Source: Candidatus Hydrogenedentota bacterium (lineage in GTDB: Bacteria; Hydrogenedentota; Hydrogenedentia; Hydrogenedentales; CAITNO01). Taken from it: a stretch of DNA of 52,764 bases. The notes beneath the pieces were generated by a model, which was not told the DNA's origin, ran no database searches, and was given only the letters and a program-made list of their open reading frames with translations. The DNA lies in the NCBI GenBank assembly GCA_903893795.1, contig CAITNO010000060.1, forward strand, positions 1 through 52,764. Direction: 5' to 3'. Positions 1 to 7,977 of this stretch are shown here, in pieces (position 1 is the stretch's first letter; every line of letters begins with the position of its first letter). A program made the translations under genes and the position numbers.

Positions 1-41
<41 letters not shown>

Positions 42-98
42 AGCAAACATTTCCAAAGGTCCCCGTCCGCATCGGGCCGGGAATCCTGGTTTGTCAAA

Positions 99-184
99 TG
101 GTGGTGGGAGTTGGATTTGAACCAACGTAGGCGCTAGCCAATGGGTTTACAGCCCATCCCCTTTAACCGCTCGGGCATCCCACC
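99..184 (-). tRNA. tRNA-Tyr (anticodon GTA)
   Basis: A class II tRNA with a long variable arm. The 7-bp acceptor stem pairs 178-184 with 103-109, the discriminator base is at 102, and CCA is encoded at 99-101. The anticodon loop CTGTAAA gives GTA. The long variable arm together with GTA identifies tyrosine rather than serine or leucine. It lies between tRNA-Thr and tRNA-Gly and shares their promoter. Confidence 0.95.
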
Positions 185-253
185 ACGGTGCCGCCGCCCC
201 GGGGAGGGCGGTCTTGAAAACTATGTGCAAAGCTTCAACTGTCGCATCTATGG

Positions 254-329
254 TGGAGCTGGCGAAGGGAATCGAACCCCCGACCTGCTGATTACAAGTC
301 AGCTGCTCTACCAACTGAGCTACGCCAGC
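254..329 (-). tRNA. tRNA-Thr (anticodon TGT)
   Basis: The acceptor stem pairs 323-329 with 258-264, the D-arm is AGCTCAGTTGGTAGAGC, the anticodon loop CTTGTAA gives TGT, and the T-arm carries GGTTCGATTCC. The discriminator is T at 257 and CCA is encoded at 254-256, followed by a second CCA at 251-253 that would be trimmed or is fortuitous. It is the first gene of the tRNA operon. Confidence 0.95.
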
Positions 330-381
330 GCGTCGACCCAGAAACAAACGCCGCCCGCGCTGACGCGGACGACCGTTGGAT

Positions 382-411
382 AAAGTACCAAAAAAGCAAC
401 CCTATTGTCAA
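382..411 (-). promoter_or_regulatory. sigma70-type promoter of the tRNA operon
   Basis: On the minus strand a perfect -35 TTGACA (406-411) is followed after 18 nt by TACTTT (382-387), about 50 bp upstream of tRNA-Thr. The position, strand and -35 quality fit a strong stable-RNA promoter. The glycosidase-like gene at 513 is divergent. Confidence 0.7.
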
Positions 412-512
412 GCACAACAGGGGAACAACATGCGCCCCGGCCCGCCGTCACCGCGACGCGTTGCGCTTGGGGAGACGAACGGGTATGCTGACATTATACA
501 GGAGACAGGGCC

Positions 513-2645
513 ATGATTTCGCTTCTTTTCGCCGCGATGGTCTGGACGAGCGTTCCCGCCGGGGTTCCCACGACAGTAAGCGCCGAATCCGGCAGTGTGG
601 CGGTGCAACTTTCAGAGGAAGGCCGCATCACGGCGGTGCGGCTGCAGGCGGCCGGTGAGTTCCTGCCCGCATCGGGCGAGACCGGCCTGGAAGGCTTCTC
701 CCGCGCGGGAAAGACGGAACGGAGAAATGGGGCCGACGGCGCGGTGTCCTTCTTTCGCAGTTTGCGTCAGGAGAGCACGGGCCGGACATGCCAAGTAGTT
801 GACCGGTTTTCCCCCGGACCAGACAGTGTGCTCTGGGAAGTGGAAGTCACCGGAGTGGAACCTCTTACGACGCCCATCGCCACCCGCCTCCAGGTGCCGG
901 TGGACGGGCAAAGCCGCTTTTGGACGGCCTGGTCCGACCCACTTCACAGCGACAAGGGCTGGCATGACCCGCTGGAGCCGCAGCCCCTTCAAGACCTGAC
1001 TTGGTATTACGGCGCACCGGCCTTCAATGAAAAAGCCCCCCTATTGGGCTACTGCCCCGTGCATGGAGACACCTTCTGCATCCCCCTGGCGACGGTGATC
1101 GAACCGAAACAGGACCTGGGGCTGAGTCTGGTGCTTTCGCCCGGTGACCCGCTTCTGGATTTGGAACTGCACACCGCAAAGGACGGCGGAATCACCTTTT
1201 CGCGAATCAACCACCGCATCGGCAAAGATCATGCGGTGCTGTTTAGGATGGACCTTGTCAGCCATCGGGCCGACCCGCGCGCGGCGCTGGGCTGGATGGC
1301 GGCGCGCTATCCGGACTACTTCGAGCCGCCGCTGCCGGCCGCGCACGACATCGCCGGATGCGGCGCCTACTCGTCCTGGGAGGGCGACCTCGACGTGGCG
1401 AAGTTCCGCAGGATGGCGTTTCGCGTGAACTGGAAGGCCAGTTTCGATTTTCCGTATATGGGCATGTTTCTGCCGCCGGTGCCGGGCGACGAGGACCGCT
1501 GGTTCCGGTTCAACGACAAGGCCTGCGGCCAGCCGCTGCCCGGCGAGGACAACTGGTCGTCGGTGGCGCGGATGCGCGCCTATTCGGAGAAGATGCGCGG
1601 CTACGGCTTCGAAGTGCTCAACTACTTTAATGTCACCGAGTTTGGCGTGAACCTGAAAGGCGCCGGGGCGGTCACGCCCGGTGCGGACAAGAACCCAGAG
1701 GCGTGGAAGAACGGCAATGACTTCACCTACACCCGCGCGGCGGACGGCGTCCTGCTGTCGTCGGAGGGCAAAACCTGGGGCACCTGGGGCGCGGCGGTGG
1801 CCATGGACCCGGGCGGGCCGAACTATCAGGCTTTTCTGCTCGACCAGGCGCGGCGGCACGTTGAAAAGCTGCCCGCGTCGGCGGGCGTGTGCATTGACCG
1901 CATGGACTGGCTGCGCTTCCGCAACCCCAACGCCGACGAGGGAAGCTGGTTCGACGGCAAGCCCTGCCGCCTGCTTTACGACTCCTGGCGCGACCTGATG
2001 CCCAAACTCGCGCCCATCTTCCATAACGCGGGCAAGTTCATTTTCGTCAACAACCACCTCAAGCGCATCGACCTGCTTCGTTATGTGGACGGCATCTACT
2101 GCGAGTTTGCCCACAACGGCCGCGCGCTCAACACCACCGGCCTGCTCACCGTACACAAGCCGGCCATCGGCTGGACCGCCAGCGTGGAGGACCTCAAACC
2201 CGACCCGGACGGCTTCTTCCAGCGCTACCTGCACATGGGCGTCTATCCCACGGTGCCGCTCTCGGGCAATGACCACACAATCGCGCCCGACGCGTGGGCG
2301 GAACGGTTTTACCTAGACTACGGCCCGCTGCTCGACGCGATGCGCGGCAAACACTGGGTCTTGCAGGCGCATGTGGTAACAGTAAAGGACAACGCGGCCA
2401 AGGCAAACCTGTTCGCCGTGCCGGAGGGATTTGTGATGCCGGTGACCTTTGGCGGAGAGGCCAGGGAGGTGGAGGTGGTGCTGCAGTGGCTGCCGGTGAA
2501 GGAGGGGGTGGAGAAGATGCGCGTCGAGGCCATGTATCCCGGAATGGAGAAATGGACTGACCTGCAGGTGGTGGATATCGCCCCGGAAATGCGAATCGTC
2601 GTTCCGCTACAGCGCAAATGCGCCATGGTCCGACTCACCCCATAG
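513..2645 (+). CDS. secreted glycoside-hydrolase-like protein, family unknown
   Basis: The 710-residue product begins with a short hydrophobic N-terminus ending in a likely signal-peptidase site near residues 16-24, so export is likely. The first ~250 residues look like the beta-sandwich seen ahead of clan-D glycosidase barrels. Residues ~280-640 read like a TIM barrel: a tryptophan-rich segment GCGAYSSWEGD, then FDFPYMGMF, then a Met-Asp-Trp segment (CIDRMDWLRF, ~450-460) that could carry a carboxylate. A short beta-type tail follows. I cannot assign a named family; a distant alpha-galactosidase or GH31/36-like enzyme is the best guess. AGGAGAC lies just upstream of the ATG. Other carbohydrate-active genes are found at 9.9-17 kb. 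Confidence 0.7.
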   Translation: MISLLFAAMVWTSVPAGVPTTVSAESGSVAVQLSEEGRITAVRLQAAGEFLPASGETGLEGFSRAGKTERRNGADGAVSFFRSLRQESTGRTCQVVDRFSPGPDSVLWEVEVTGVEPLTTPIATRLQVPVDGQSRFWTAWSDPLHSDKGWHDPLEPQPLQDLTWYYGAPAFNEKAPLLGYCPVHGDTFCIPLATVIEPKQDLGLSLVLSPGDPLLDLELHTAKDGGITFSRINHRIGKDHAVLFRMDLVSHRADPRAALGWMAARYPDYFEPPLPAAHDIAGCGAYSSWEGDLDVAKFRRMAFRVNWKASFDFPYMGMFLPPVPGDEDRWFRFNDKACGQPLPGEDNWSSVARMRAYSEKMRGYGFEVLNYFNVTEFGVNLKGAGAVTPGADKNPEAWKNGNDFTYTRAADGVLLSSEGKTWGTWGAAVAMDPGGPNYQAFLLDQARRHVEKLPASAGVCIDRMDWLRFRNPNADEGSWFDGKPCRLLYDSWRDLMPKLAPIFHNAGKFIFVNNHLKRIDLLRYVDGIYCEFAHNGRALNTTGLLTVHKPAIGWTASVEDLKPDPDGFFQRYLHMGVYPTVPLSGNDHTIAPDAWAERFYLDYGPLLDAMRGKHWVLQAHVVTVKDNAAKANLFAVPEGFVMPVTFGGEAREVEVVLQWLPVKEGVEKMRVEAMYPGMEKWTDLQVVDIAPEMRIVVPLQRKCAMVRLTP

Positions 2646-2660
2646 CGTAGGATAAACACT

Positions 2661-2737
2661 CTCCTGGGATCGCCAATCTCCTGATTGGCTCTTGGCCTTC
2701 CTCCCGAGGCCAATCAGGAGATTGGCGATCCCAGGAG
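2661..2737. repeat. 28-bp perfect inverted repeat (compound palindrome)
   Basis: Arms 2661-2688 and 2710-2737 are perfect inverted copies separated by 21 nt. Each arm holds its own smaller palindrome (GCCAATC/GATTGGC at 2672-2689 and again at 2709-2726), so both a long hairpin and a double hairpin can form. It lies exactly between two convergent genes and may stop transcription both ways, but there is no T-run on either side. It resembles REP/BIME-type elements. Confidence 0.8.
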
Positions 2738-2746
2738 GGCGCGCGC

Positions 2747-3640
2747 TCAGTTCTTCACCTCCGCATAGCCAACCACCCCGTAATGGTCGGCCAGGTCGAT
2801 GATCCGCCCATCGTCCATGGTGTGGCGGGGGCGCTGGATGGTGAGGCGCTGGATGGTGGAGCCTGTGCCGCAGGGGTTAAACAGCACGTGGTCGATCAGG
2901 TCGTTGTTTTGGTGGCCGGGCTGCCAACTGTTGGTGGCGTCGTCGCTGTAAGGTCGGGGATCATCCATGGGCGCATCGGACATGTCGGTCGCCTTGAGCA
3001 GTTCGGCGTAGTATTCTTTCTCCGCCCGGCCGGTGTTGAAGTCGCCCATCAGGAACTGGGGCAGGCCCTCGTGCCGGTGGGGGCGAAGTATGCGCTCCCC
3101 CATTTCGACGTATTGTGTGCTGCGCACGTCCTGGTGTCCCGCCTGCAGGTGGGTGCCCGCCATCTGGAATTTGACGCCGTCTTTTTCGCCCTCGACCAGC
3201 GTGCAGCCCTTGGAGGCCAGCGCATCCTCGCTGGCGGCCTGGGTGTAGCAGGCGAAGGCGACGAACCTGATGGGGAACTTGGCGGCGAACATGACGCCGC
3301 TGCTGAGCATGTTGCCCGGATCTTTCTGCGGCTCGACGATGTACGGGTAGGTTTTCTTCAGCGCCTCTATCAACTGGGGCGTGATGATGGGGTCGAGCAC
3401 TTCCTGGAGGCAGACCACGTCGTAGTCGGCCTTGCCGAGGTACTCGATGATCCAGGGCAGGCGCTCGTACTGCATTTTCTGGAGGCTCGTTGAGAAAGCG
3501 TCCACCAGGGTCGGCAGCATCTGGATGTTCCAGGTGAGCATGCGGACGGGCACACCGTCTTTGGCGGGTTCGGCTGCAAAGGCGGACAAGCCCAGCACCT
3601 GAAGAACGGCAAGCACTGCCGCCGCACTTCGGAAGGTCAT
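2747..3640 (-). CDS. secreted endonuclease/exonuclease/phosphatase (EEP) family protein
   Basis: The 297-residue product has a signal peptide (AAAVLAVLQVLGLSAFA) and then an EEP fold. Its motifs are LTWNIQM (metal-site Asn), CLQEV (metal Glu), GTHLQAG, MGDFNT (catalytic Asp/Asn) and, near the C-terminus, LADHYGVVG (catalytic His). This is the order of DNase I, sphingomyelinase C and inositol-phosphatase relatives. The substrate is not evident; sphingomyelinase-like lipid phosphodiesterase or extracellular nuclease are both possible. I start at the second Met, because its ATG overlaps the TGA of the upstream yqeY-like gene (ATGA), which implies coupled translation. A long upstream extension would lack this arrangement. 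Confidence 0.8.
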   Translation of the reverse strand: MTFRSAAAVLAVLQVLGLSAFAAEPAKDGVPVRMLTWNIQMLPTLVDAFSTSLQKMQYERLPWIIEYLGKADYDVVCLQEVLDPIITPQLIEALKKTYPYIVEPQKDPGNMLSSGVMFAAKFPIRFVAFACYTQAASEDALASKGCTLVEGEKDGVKFQMAGTHLQAGHQDVRSTQYVEMGERILRPHRHEGLPQFLMGDFNTGRAEKEYYAELLKATDMSDAPMDDPRPYSDDATNSWQPGHQNNDLIDHVLFNPCGTGSTIQRLTIQRPRHTMDDGRIIDLADHYGVVGYAEVKN

Positions 3641-4083
3641 TGCCCCAGCACCCGCTTGCACACGTCCATCAGGACCTTGCCGTCGGCCAAATCGCCCAGT
3701 TCTTTCTTGAGCGCGCCGGTCAGCTTGCCCGCATGGTTGATCTCGGGGTGCTCGGCCAGGTAGGCGCGGACCTTGGCCTCCAGGTCGGCGTCGGAGAACT
3801 GTTTTGGCAGGAATTCCTCGAGCACGACGATCTCCGCCTCCAACTGCTCCACCATCTCCAAGCGGCCGACCTGCTGGTAGGTTTCCATGCTCTGCTGGCG
3901 CTTGCGCACCTCGGCGCGCAGGGCGGCGATGACCTCCTCGTCGGATACGCCGTCCTCGTGGTGCGATTCCTTTTCCTTCACCAGAATGGCCGCTTTCGCC
4001 AGCCGCAGCGTTTCGAGCCGCAGGTGGAGCCGGTCCTTGGTTGCCTGTTTGATGCCTTCCTGGATTTGTTCTGCAAGGGTCAT
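3637..4083 (-). CDS. GatB/YqeY domain protein
   Basis: The product has 148 residues, the usual length of stand-alone YqeY proteins. It shows the expected opening helices (MTLAEQIQEGIKQATK), the basic LRLAKAAILVKEKE stretch and the C-terminal GKLTGALKKELGDLADGK segment typical of the GatB C-terminal/YqeY tRNA-binding domain. Its precise role is unsettled in the family; it is thought to relate to tRNA-dependent amidation or tRNA handling. GGAGAC lies 6 nt before the ATG. Its stop overlaps the start of the EEP gene, so the two form a leftward pair. Confidence 0.9.
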   Translation of the reverse strand: MTLAEQIQEGIKQATKDRLHLRLETLRLAKAAILVKEKESHHEDGVSDEEVIAALRAEVRKRQQSMETYQQVGRLEMVEQLEAEIVVLEEFLPKQFSDADLEAKVRAYLAEHPEINHAGKLTGALKKELGDLADGKVLMDVCKRVLGQ

Positions 4084-4159
4084 GACGGTGTCTCCAATGG
4101 TTGTCTGTGGCTCTATGCTACCCGTCCGGCCCCGTGCCGCGCAAAACATGACGCGGGCG

Positions 4160-4243
4160 CCGCCGGGGGGCTGGCTCCTGTTTTCGTTGTTGACTTCGTG
4201 CCTGCAGGAGGCGGCCCGTGCAGGAAACAGGTGTCTGTACCCG
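4160..4243 (-). repeat. 82-nt structured repeat, copy B
   Basis: Read on the minus strand it begins GGGTACAG and ends AGCCCCCCGGCGG, with an imperfect stem (ACACCTGTTTCC against AAAACAGGAGCC). The same two ends and overall length occur in copies at 4268-4348 (+) and 14069-14150 (+). Copies B and C lie head to head. No gene is seen in this 510-base spacer (4084-4594). Confidence 0.7.
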
Positions 4244-4267
4244 AGGTGCCACGGCCTTGGGTTCACT

Positions 4268-4348
4268 GGTACAGCCACCATTTTCAGCTCCTGGTCATGA
4301 CTGGCGACGTTACACCCTTGGCTGAAAATGGTGGCAGTCCCCCGGCGG
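4268..4348 (+). repeat. 82-nt structured repeat, copy C
   Basis: It begins GGTACAG and ends CAGTCCCCCGGCGG. A perfect 15-bp stem pairs 4274-4288 with 4321-4335 around a 32-nt loop. The stem bases differ from copies A and B, but pairing is kept on both sides. Confidence 0.75.
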
Positions 4349-4594
4349 ACTTCTCTCCCATTTTTCCCATGCCTCCCACCCCCTCAAATCCCTTTGCCAA
4401 TTCTTTGCTGCGCCGCTGTCGGCCGGCAGATGCAAATCGCAGGAAAATCGCAGTATTCCATCATGGATTTCAAAGGACTTTTTCCCGCCTCGGACGCCAA
4501 GATGGCCGCGCAATCCGGGAAAAAAGGCCTTGGGCGCGGCGGCATTCGCGGCCCGCCCGGCCTGGCTTTCCCGGCAACCACGGAGGAATCCATC

Positions 4595-5023
4595 ATGTGC
4601 AGAAAGCATTCGTTTCGGAGCGTGTCCACCCCGGCCGCGCGGAAGAAGGAGGAGGGTTTGAAGAACACGCGGGCGGCCCGGCTTGGCGTCTGTGTTCCGC
4701 CGGAGCTGCTGGCCGATCTGCCCGAATCGGCGGGGATGTGGCACGAAAGCGCGGAGGAGGTGGAGCGCGCGCTGGCCTGGGGCGAGCGCAAGCAGATGCT
4801 CATCGCCTGGGTGCGGGAGATGCTGCGGCGCAGGCTCAGCGAGAGCGAGCGGCGCTGCGTGGAACTGTATTTCTTTGAGGGGCTCAGCTACCGGGAGGCG
4901 GGCGCGCGGGCCGGAACGACGGCCTCTTCGGTGCACCGGGGCCTGCAGCGTGCGCTGGAAAAGCTGCGCGAAGCGGCGGAAACGGACCGGGAGATTGCCG
5001 TGCTGATTCGGAAAAGGCGCTGA
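4595..5023 (+). CDS. small sigma-70 region 4-like (ECF-type) DNA-binding protein
   Basis: The 142-residue product has a C-terminal half (residues ~75-130) that reads as a sigma region 4 helix-turn-helix: LSESERRCVELYFFEGLSYR followed by EAGARAGTTASSVHRGLQRALEKLRE. This is the Sigma70_r4_2 pattern of ECF factors. No region 2 (-10 recognition) is visible; the N-terminal ~70 residues are unlike sigma. It may therefore be a sigma-like regulator rather than a complete sigma factor. A GGAGGAATC Shine-Dalgarno precedes the ATG. It is not obviously in an operon; repeats flank it on both sides. Confidence 0.7.
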   Translation: MCRKHSFRSVSTPAARKKEEGLKNTRAARLGVCVPPELLADLPESAGMWHESAEEVERALAWGERKQMLIAWVREMLRRRLSESERRCVELYFFEGLSYREAGARAGTTASSVHRGLQRALEKLREAAETDREIAVLIRKRR

Positions 5024-5072
5024 GGGTGGAGAGGCTTGGAGACCGCCTCCCCATGAGCGAATGGTGGCGCTA

Positions 5073-5167
5073 TTTGGACTGTGGCGGCAACGACGCCGCT
5101 TTGGCTGTATTCCGCATGAAGCAAGCCAAAGCGGTGTCGGCGCTGCGCTCTGCCACCGCAGTCCAAA
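5073..5167. repeat. MITE-like compound palindrome (95 nt)
   Basis: Outer arms 5073-5089 and 5151-5167 are inverted copies with two differences. Inner arms 5091-5106 and 5124-5139 are a second inverted pair (CGCCGCTTTGGCT-like) with one difference. The two nested stems are separated by internal loops. It is non-coding and lies in a 339-base gene-free spacer upstream of ybaB. It looks like a small non-autonomous mobile or REP-type element. Confidence 0.7.
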
Positions 5168-5179
5168 ATGGGGAACAAC

Positions 5180-5280
5180 GGCAGACAGGAATGTTTCTTC
5201 CACCTTTTGAAGAGGCAGACAGGAATCTCTGCCCCACACTTGAGGAGGCGGGCAGGAATGTCTGCCCACATTGGGGGGCG
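5180..5280. repeat. three tandem ~33-nt hairpin repeats
   Basis: Imperfect units start at 5180, 5214 and 5247. Each contains a CAGGAAT core between complementary GGCAGA- and TCTGCC-like arms, so units 2 and 3 can each fold into a short hairpin. The function is unknown. Together with the palindrome at 5073-5167 they fill the spacer before the ybaB promoter. Confidence 0.65.
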
Positions 5281-5282
5281 CG

Positions 5283-5312
5283 TTGCGGGGTCCGGGAGCG
5301 GGAGGCTATACT
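5283..5312 (+). promoter_or_regulatory. candidate promoter of the ybaB-fmt-rsmB operon
   Basis: TTGCGG (5283-5288), an 18-nt spacer, then TATACT (5307-5312), about 50 bp upstream of ybaB. The -10 is good and the -35 weak. No other promoter-like sequence is seen after the repeats. Confidence 0.4.
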
Positions 5313-5362
5313 CTTGGGTGTGACTGGTTGGTTCTTTCCATAGAAAGGAATTAGGTTTCATC

Positions 5363-5698
5363 ATGCTGGGTGGACTGGGCGACATAGCGAAAATGGGCGC
5401 TTTGCTGAAGCAGGCGATGGAGATGAAGGGGCGCATCGAGGAGGCGCGGGCCGAATTGGCCAAGATGGAAATCGACGTCAGCGTCGGCGCGGAGCCGGAA
5501 ATCGTCTCGGTGCGGATGAACGGGGGCATGGAGGTCGTGTCGCTGAAAATAAGCCCCGAACTGTGCGCGCTGGGTGCGGAGATGGTGGAGAGTATGACGC
5601 AGGCGGCGGTGAACAAGGCGGTGCAGACGGTGCAGTCGCGTATCGCGGAGAAACTGGGCCCGATGGCGGGCGAGTTTAATATTCCGGGGCTGACGTAG
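5363..5698 (+). CDS. nucleoid-associated protein, YbaB/EbfC family
   Basis: The product has 111 residues, the usual family size. It has the characteristic opening (MLGGLGDIAKMGALLKQAM), a charged central helix, the small beta segment (VSVRMNGGMEVVSLKISPEL) and a C-terminal amphipathic helix ending in an IPGL motif. YbaB/EbfC proteins form dimers that bind DNA and compact the nucleoid. They usually sit beside dnaX and recR; here the gene heads a translation-related operon, with its stop only 2 nt from fmt. The Shine-Dalgarno is AAAGGA or the nearer TAGG. Confidence 0.9.
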   Translation: MLGGLGDIAKMGALLKQAMEMKGRIEEARAELAKMEIDVSVGAEPEIVSVRMNGGMEVVSLKISPELCALGAEMVESMTQAAVNKAVQTVQSRIAEKLGPMAGEFNIPGLT

Positions 5699-5700
5699 CC

Positions 5701-6636
5701 GTGCGGGCGGTTTTTTTTGGCACCCCCGAACTGGCGGTGCCCAGCCTGGCCCGGGCCGCGGAGCGGCACGAGATCGTCGCCGTGGTCTGCCAGCCGGACA
5801 AACCGCAGGGCCGCAGCGGCACCCCCACCCCCCCGCCGGTCAAAGTGTGGGCCCTGGAGCACGGGGTTCCGGTGCTCCAGCCGACGAAACTCAACGACGG
5901 CACCTTTGAGGCATGGCTCATCGAGCAGCGTCCCGATCTGTGCCTTATGGCGGCCTACGGCCGGTTGCTGAAGCAGCCGATTCTGGACGTGCCGCCGCTG
6001 GGCTGGCTCAATGTGCATCCGAGCCTGCTGCCGCGCTGGCGCGGCCCCTCCCCCATTCAGACGTCCATTCTGGCGGGGGACGCGGAGACAGGCGTGACGA
6101 TCATGCGGGTCATTCTGGCGATGGATGCGGGCGATATCGTGCTGCAGCAGAAGACGCCCATCGGCCCCAATGAAACGTCCGAGGAACTGTCGGAGCGGCT
6201 GGCGGTGATGGGCGCGGAGATGCTGGCGGAGGCGATGGAACTGGTGGCGCAGGGCAATGCGCCTGCCACGCCGCAGGACCCGGAGCAGGTGGTGTTCTGC
6301 TCGCTTTTCAGCAAGGAAGACGGGCGCATCCGCTGGGACGGCCCGGCGCAGCGCATCCACAACCGGGTGCGCGCGTCGATTCCGTGGCCCGTGGCGCAAT
6401 GCCTTTATCGCGGCGAGGTTTGCCGCATTTTGAAAACGGAGCCGGTCGATCTGGCCTCCGACGCGCCGCCGGGAACGGTGACGCAGGTGCTGAAGGACCG
6501 TGTGCTGGTGGCAACGGGCGAGGGGCAACTTGCGATCCTGCGCTTTCAGGCGCCGGGCAAAAAAGCGATGGACATGGCGGCATTTCTGCTGGGCCGTCGC
6601 ATGGAACCGGGCGAACGGTTCGAGGAAATACACTAA
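5701..6636 (+). CDS. fmt: methionyl-tRNA formyltransferase
   Basis: The 311-residue product formylates initiator Met-tRNA using 10-formyl-tetrahydrofolate. The N-terminal Rossmann-type domain begins FFGTPELAVP. The formyltransferase signature HPSLLPRWRGPSPI holds the catalytic Asn-His-Asp set (N in GWLNVHPS, then H, with D in MDAGDIV). The C-terminal ~100 residues form the tRNA-binding OB domain. The start codon is GTG, 2 nt after the ybaB stop. The stop abuts the rsmB ATG with no gap, so the genes are probably translated together. No def gene is present beside it, unlike the common def-fmt pair. Confidence 0.96.
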   Translation: MRAVFFGTPELAVPSLARAAERHEIVAVVCQPDKPQGRSGTPTPPPVKVWALEHGVPVLQPTKLNDGTFEAWLIEQRPDLCLMAAYGRLLKQPILDVPPLGWLNVHPSLLPRWRGPSPIQTSILAGDAETGVTIMRVILAMDAGDIVLQQKTPIGPNETSEELSERLAVMGAEMLAEAMELVAQGNAPATPQDPEQVVFCSLFSKEDGRIRWDGPAQRIHNRVRASIPWPVAQCLYRGEVCRILKTEPVDLASDAPPGTVTQVLKDRVLVATGEGQLAILRFQAPGKKAMDMAAFLLGRRMEPGERFEEIH

Positions 6637-7977
6637 ATGCCTGTTGATCCGGTGCGTGACGCGGCGGTTGATGTGCTGTTGCGGGTCTTTGAGCGGGGCG
6701 TCCACCTGGATGAGTCGCTCGACAAGACCATCCGGCGCAAGGGCGGGCTGCTGAGTCCTCGGGGCCGCCGCTTTCTGGCGCAGGTCTGCTACGGGACGGT
6801 GCGCCACCGGCTGCTGTGCGACCATGTGCTGAGCGGGCTGTGCGACCAGCCGCTGGACGAACTGCCCCCCGCCATCCTGACGGTGCTGCGCATGGCGATA
6901 TTCCAGTCGCTTTTCTGCAATCAGGTGACCCGCCCGGCCATGGTGCACACGGCGGTGGACCTTTCGCAGAAACGGGGTCACGCGGGGCTGGCGCGGATGA
7001 CGAACGCGATCCTGCGCAAGGCGCCGGAAACGCTGGAGGACATCCGCTTTCCCGACCCGGCGGAGGACATGGCGGGCTTTCTGCGGCTGCGCCACTCGCT
7101 GCCGCGGTGGATGGCGCGGGAATGGGTGGAGCGCTTTGGCCCGGAGGGCGCGGAGCGCTTTTGCGCGCGGATGAACACGCAGGCGCCGATGAGTCTGCGG
7201 GTGAACATGCTGAAAACGACGCCGGAGGAACTGGCGCGGCATTTGGAGAAATCGGGCATCCTGACCACCCAGACCACGGCGATTCCGGAGGAACTGACGG
7301 TGGTCGAGGGGGGCAACCCCATCGACACGCGCTGGTTTGAGCAGGGCCATTTCCTGGTGCAGGACCCGGCGTCGATGCTTCCGCCGCACCTTTTGGAACC
7401 GCAGACGGGGGAGCAGGTATTAGACCTGTGCGCCGCGCCGGGCGGGAAGACCACGCATATCGCGCAGTTGACCGGCGGCGGGGCGCGGCTGACCGCGATG
7501 GACTCGGTCCGGAAGCGGCTGTGGATGGTCCGGGACAACTTTGCGCGGCTGGAATATGCCGAATGCGACATTGTGTGCGGTGACGGGGCCAATCCGCCCT
7601 TTGCGGCGGACCGCTTTGACCGTGTGCTGGTCGATGCGCCCTGTTCCGGACTGGGCACGCTGCGCCGTCATCCCGATTTGAAATGGCGGGTGACGCCGGA
7701 AACGGTGACGCGGCTGGCCGAAACCCAGCAATCCCTGTTGCGCAGGGGGCTGGAACTTTGCAAGAATGGTGGTCTTGTCGTCTATTCCGTTTGCACCTTC
7801 ACCCGGCCGGAAACCGTTGATACGGTGAACGCCGTGCTGTCGGAAGGTCTTTGCGAACCCGAAGACGGCCCGGAGTTGCTCGCACCGTGGAAAACAGCCC
7901 AGGGACAATACCAAACCGACCCGCTCGAAGGAGCCTTGGACGGATTCTTCTTGATGCGGCTTCGGAAACGATCCTAG
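6637..7977 (+). CDS. rsmB: 16S rRNA m5C967 methyltransferase RsmB
   Basis: The 446-residue product has an N-terminal NusB-like RNA-binding domain (residues ~5-130) followed by a SAM-dependent m5C methyltransferase domain. Visible motifs are LDLCAAPGGKT (SAM binding), DAPCSGLGTLRRHPD with Cys336 (motif IV, product release) and YSVCTFT with Cys386 (motif VI nucleophile). Length and domain order match RsmB (Sun/Fmu). The fmt-rsmB-rpe neighbourhood is also classical. The 3' end overlaps the PASTA gene by up to 127 bp, depending on that gene's start. Confidence 0.95.
   Translation: MPVDPVRDAAVDVLLRVFERGVHLDESLDKTIRRKGGLLSPRGRRFLAQVCYGTVRHRLLCDHVLSGLCDQPLDELPPAILTVLRMAIFQSLFCNQVTRPAMVHTAVDLSQKRGHAGLARMTNAILRKAPETLEDIRFPDPAEDMAGFLRLRHSLPRWMAREWVERFGPEGAERFCARMNTQAPMSLRVNMLKTTPEELARHLEKSGILTTQTTAIPEELTVVEGGNPIDTRWFEQGHFLVQDPASMLPPHLLEPQTGEQVLDLCAAPGGKTTHIAQLTGGGARLTAMDSVRKRLWMVRDNFARLEYAECDIVCGDGANPPFAADRFDRVLVDAPCSGLGTLRRHPDLKWRVTPETVTRLAETQQSLLRRGLELCKNGGLVVYSVCTFTRPETVDTVNAVLSEGLCEPEDGPELLAPWKTAQGQYQTDPLEGALDGFFLMRLRKRS

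Noticed and set aside
5190..5280. Signal-recognition-particle RNA or CRISPR-like array
   Set aside because: Three imperfect ~33-nt units without unique spacers of equal length, and no SRP Alu or GNAR tetraloop region; treated as tandem hairpin repeats.
4888..7389. Very long leftward frame opposite ybaB, fmt and rsmB
   Set aside because: It is an open antisense frame caused by high GC; the product is Arg/His-rich without domain features, while the plus strand carries three well-known genes.
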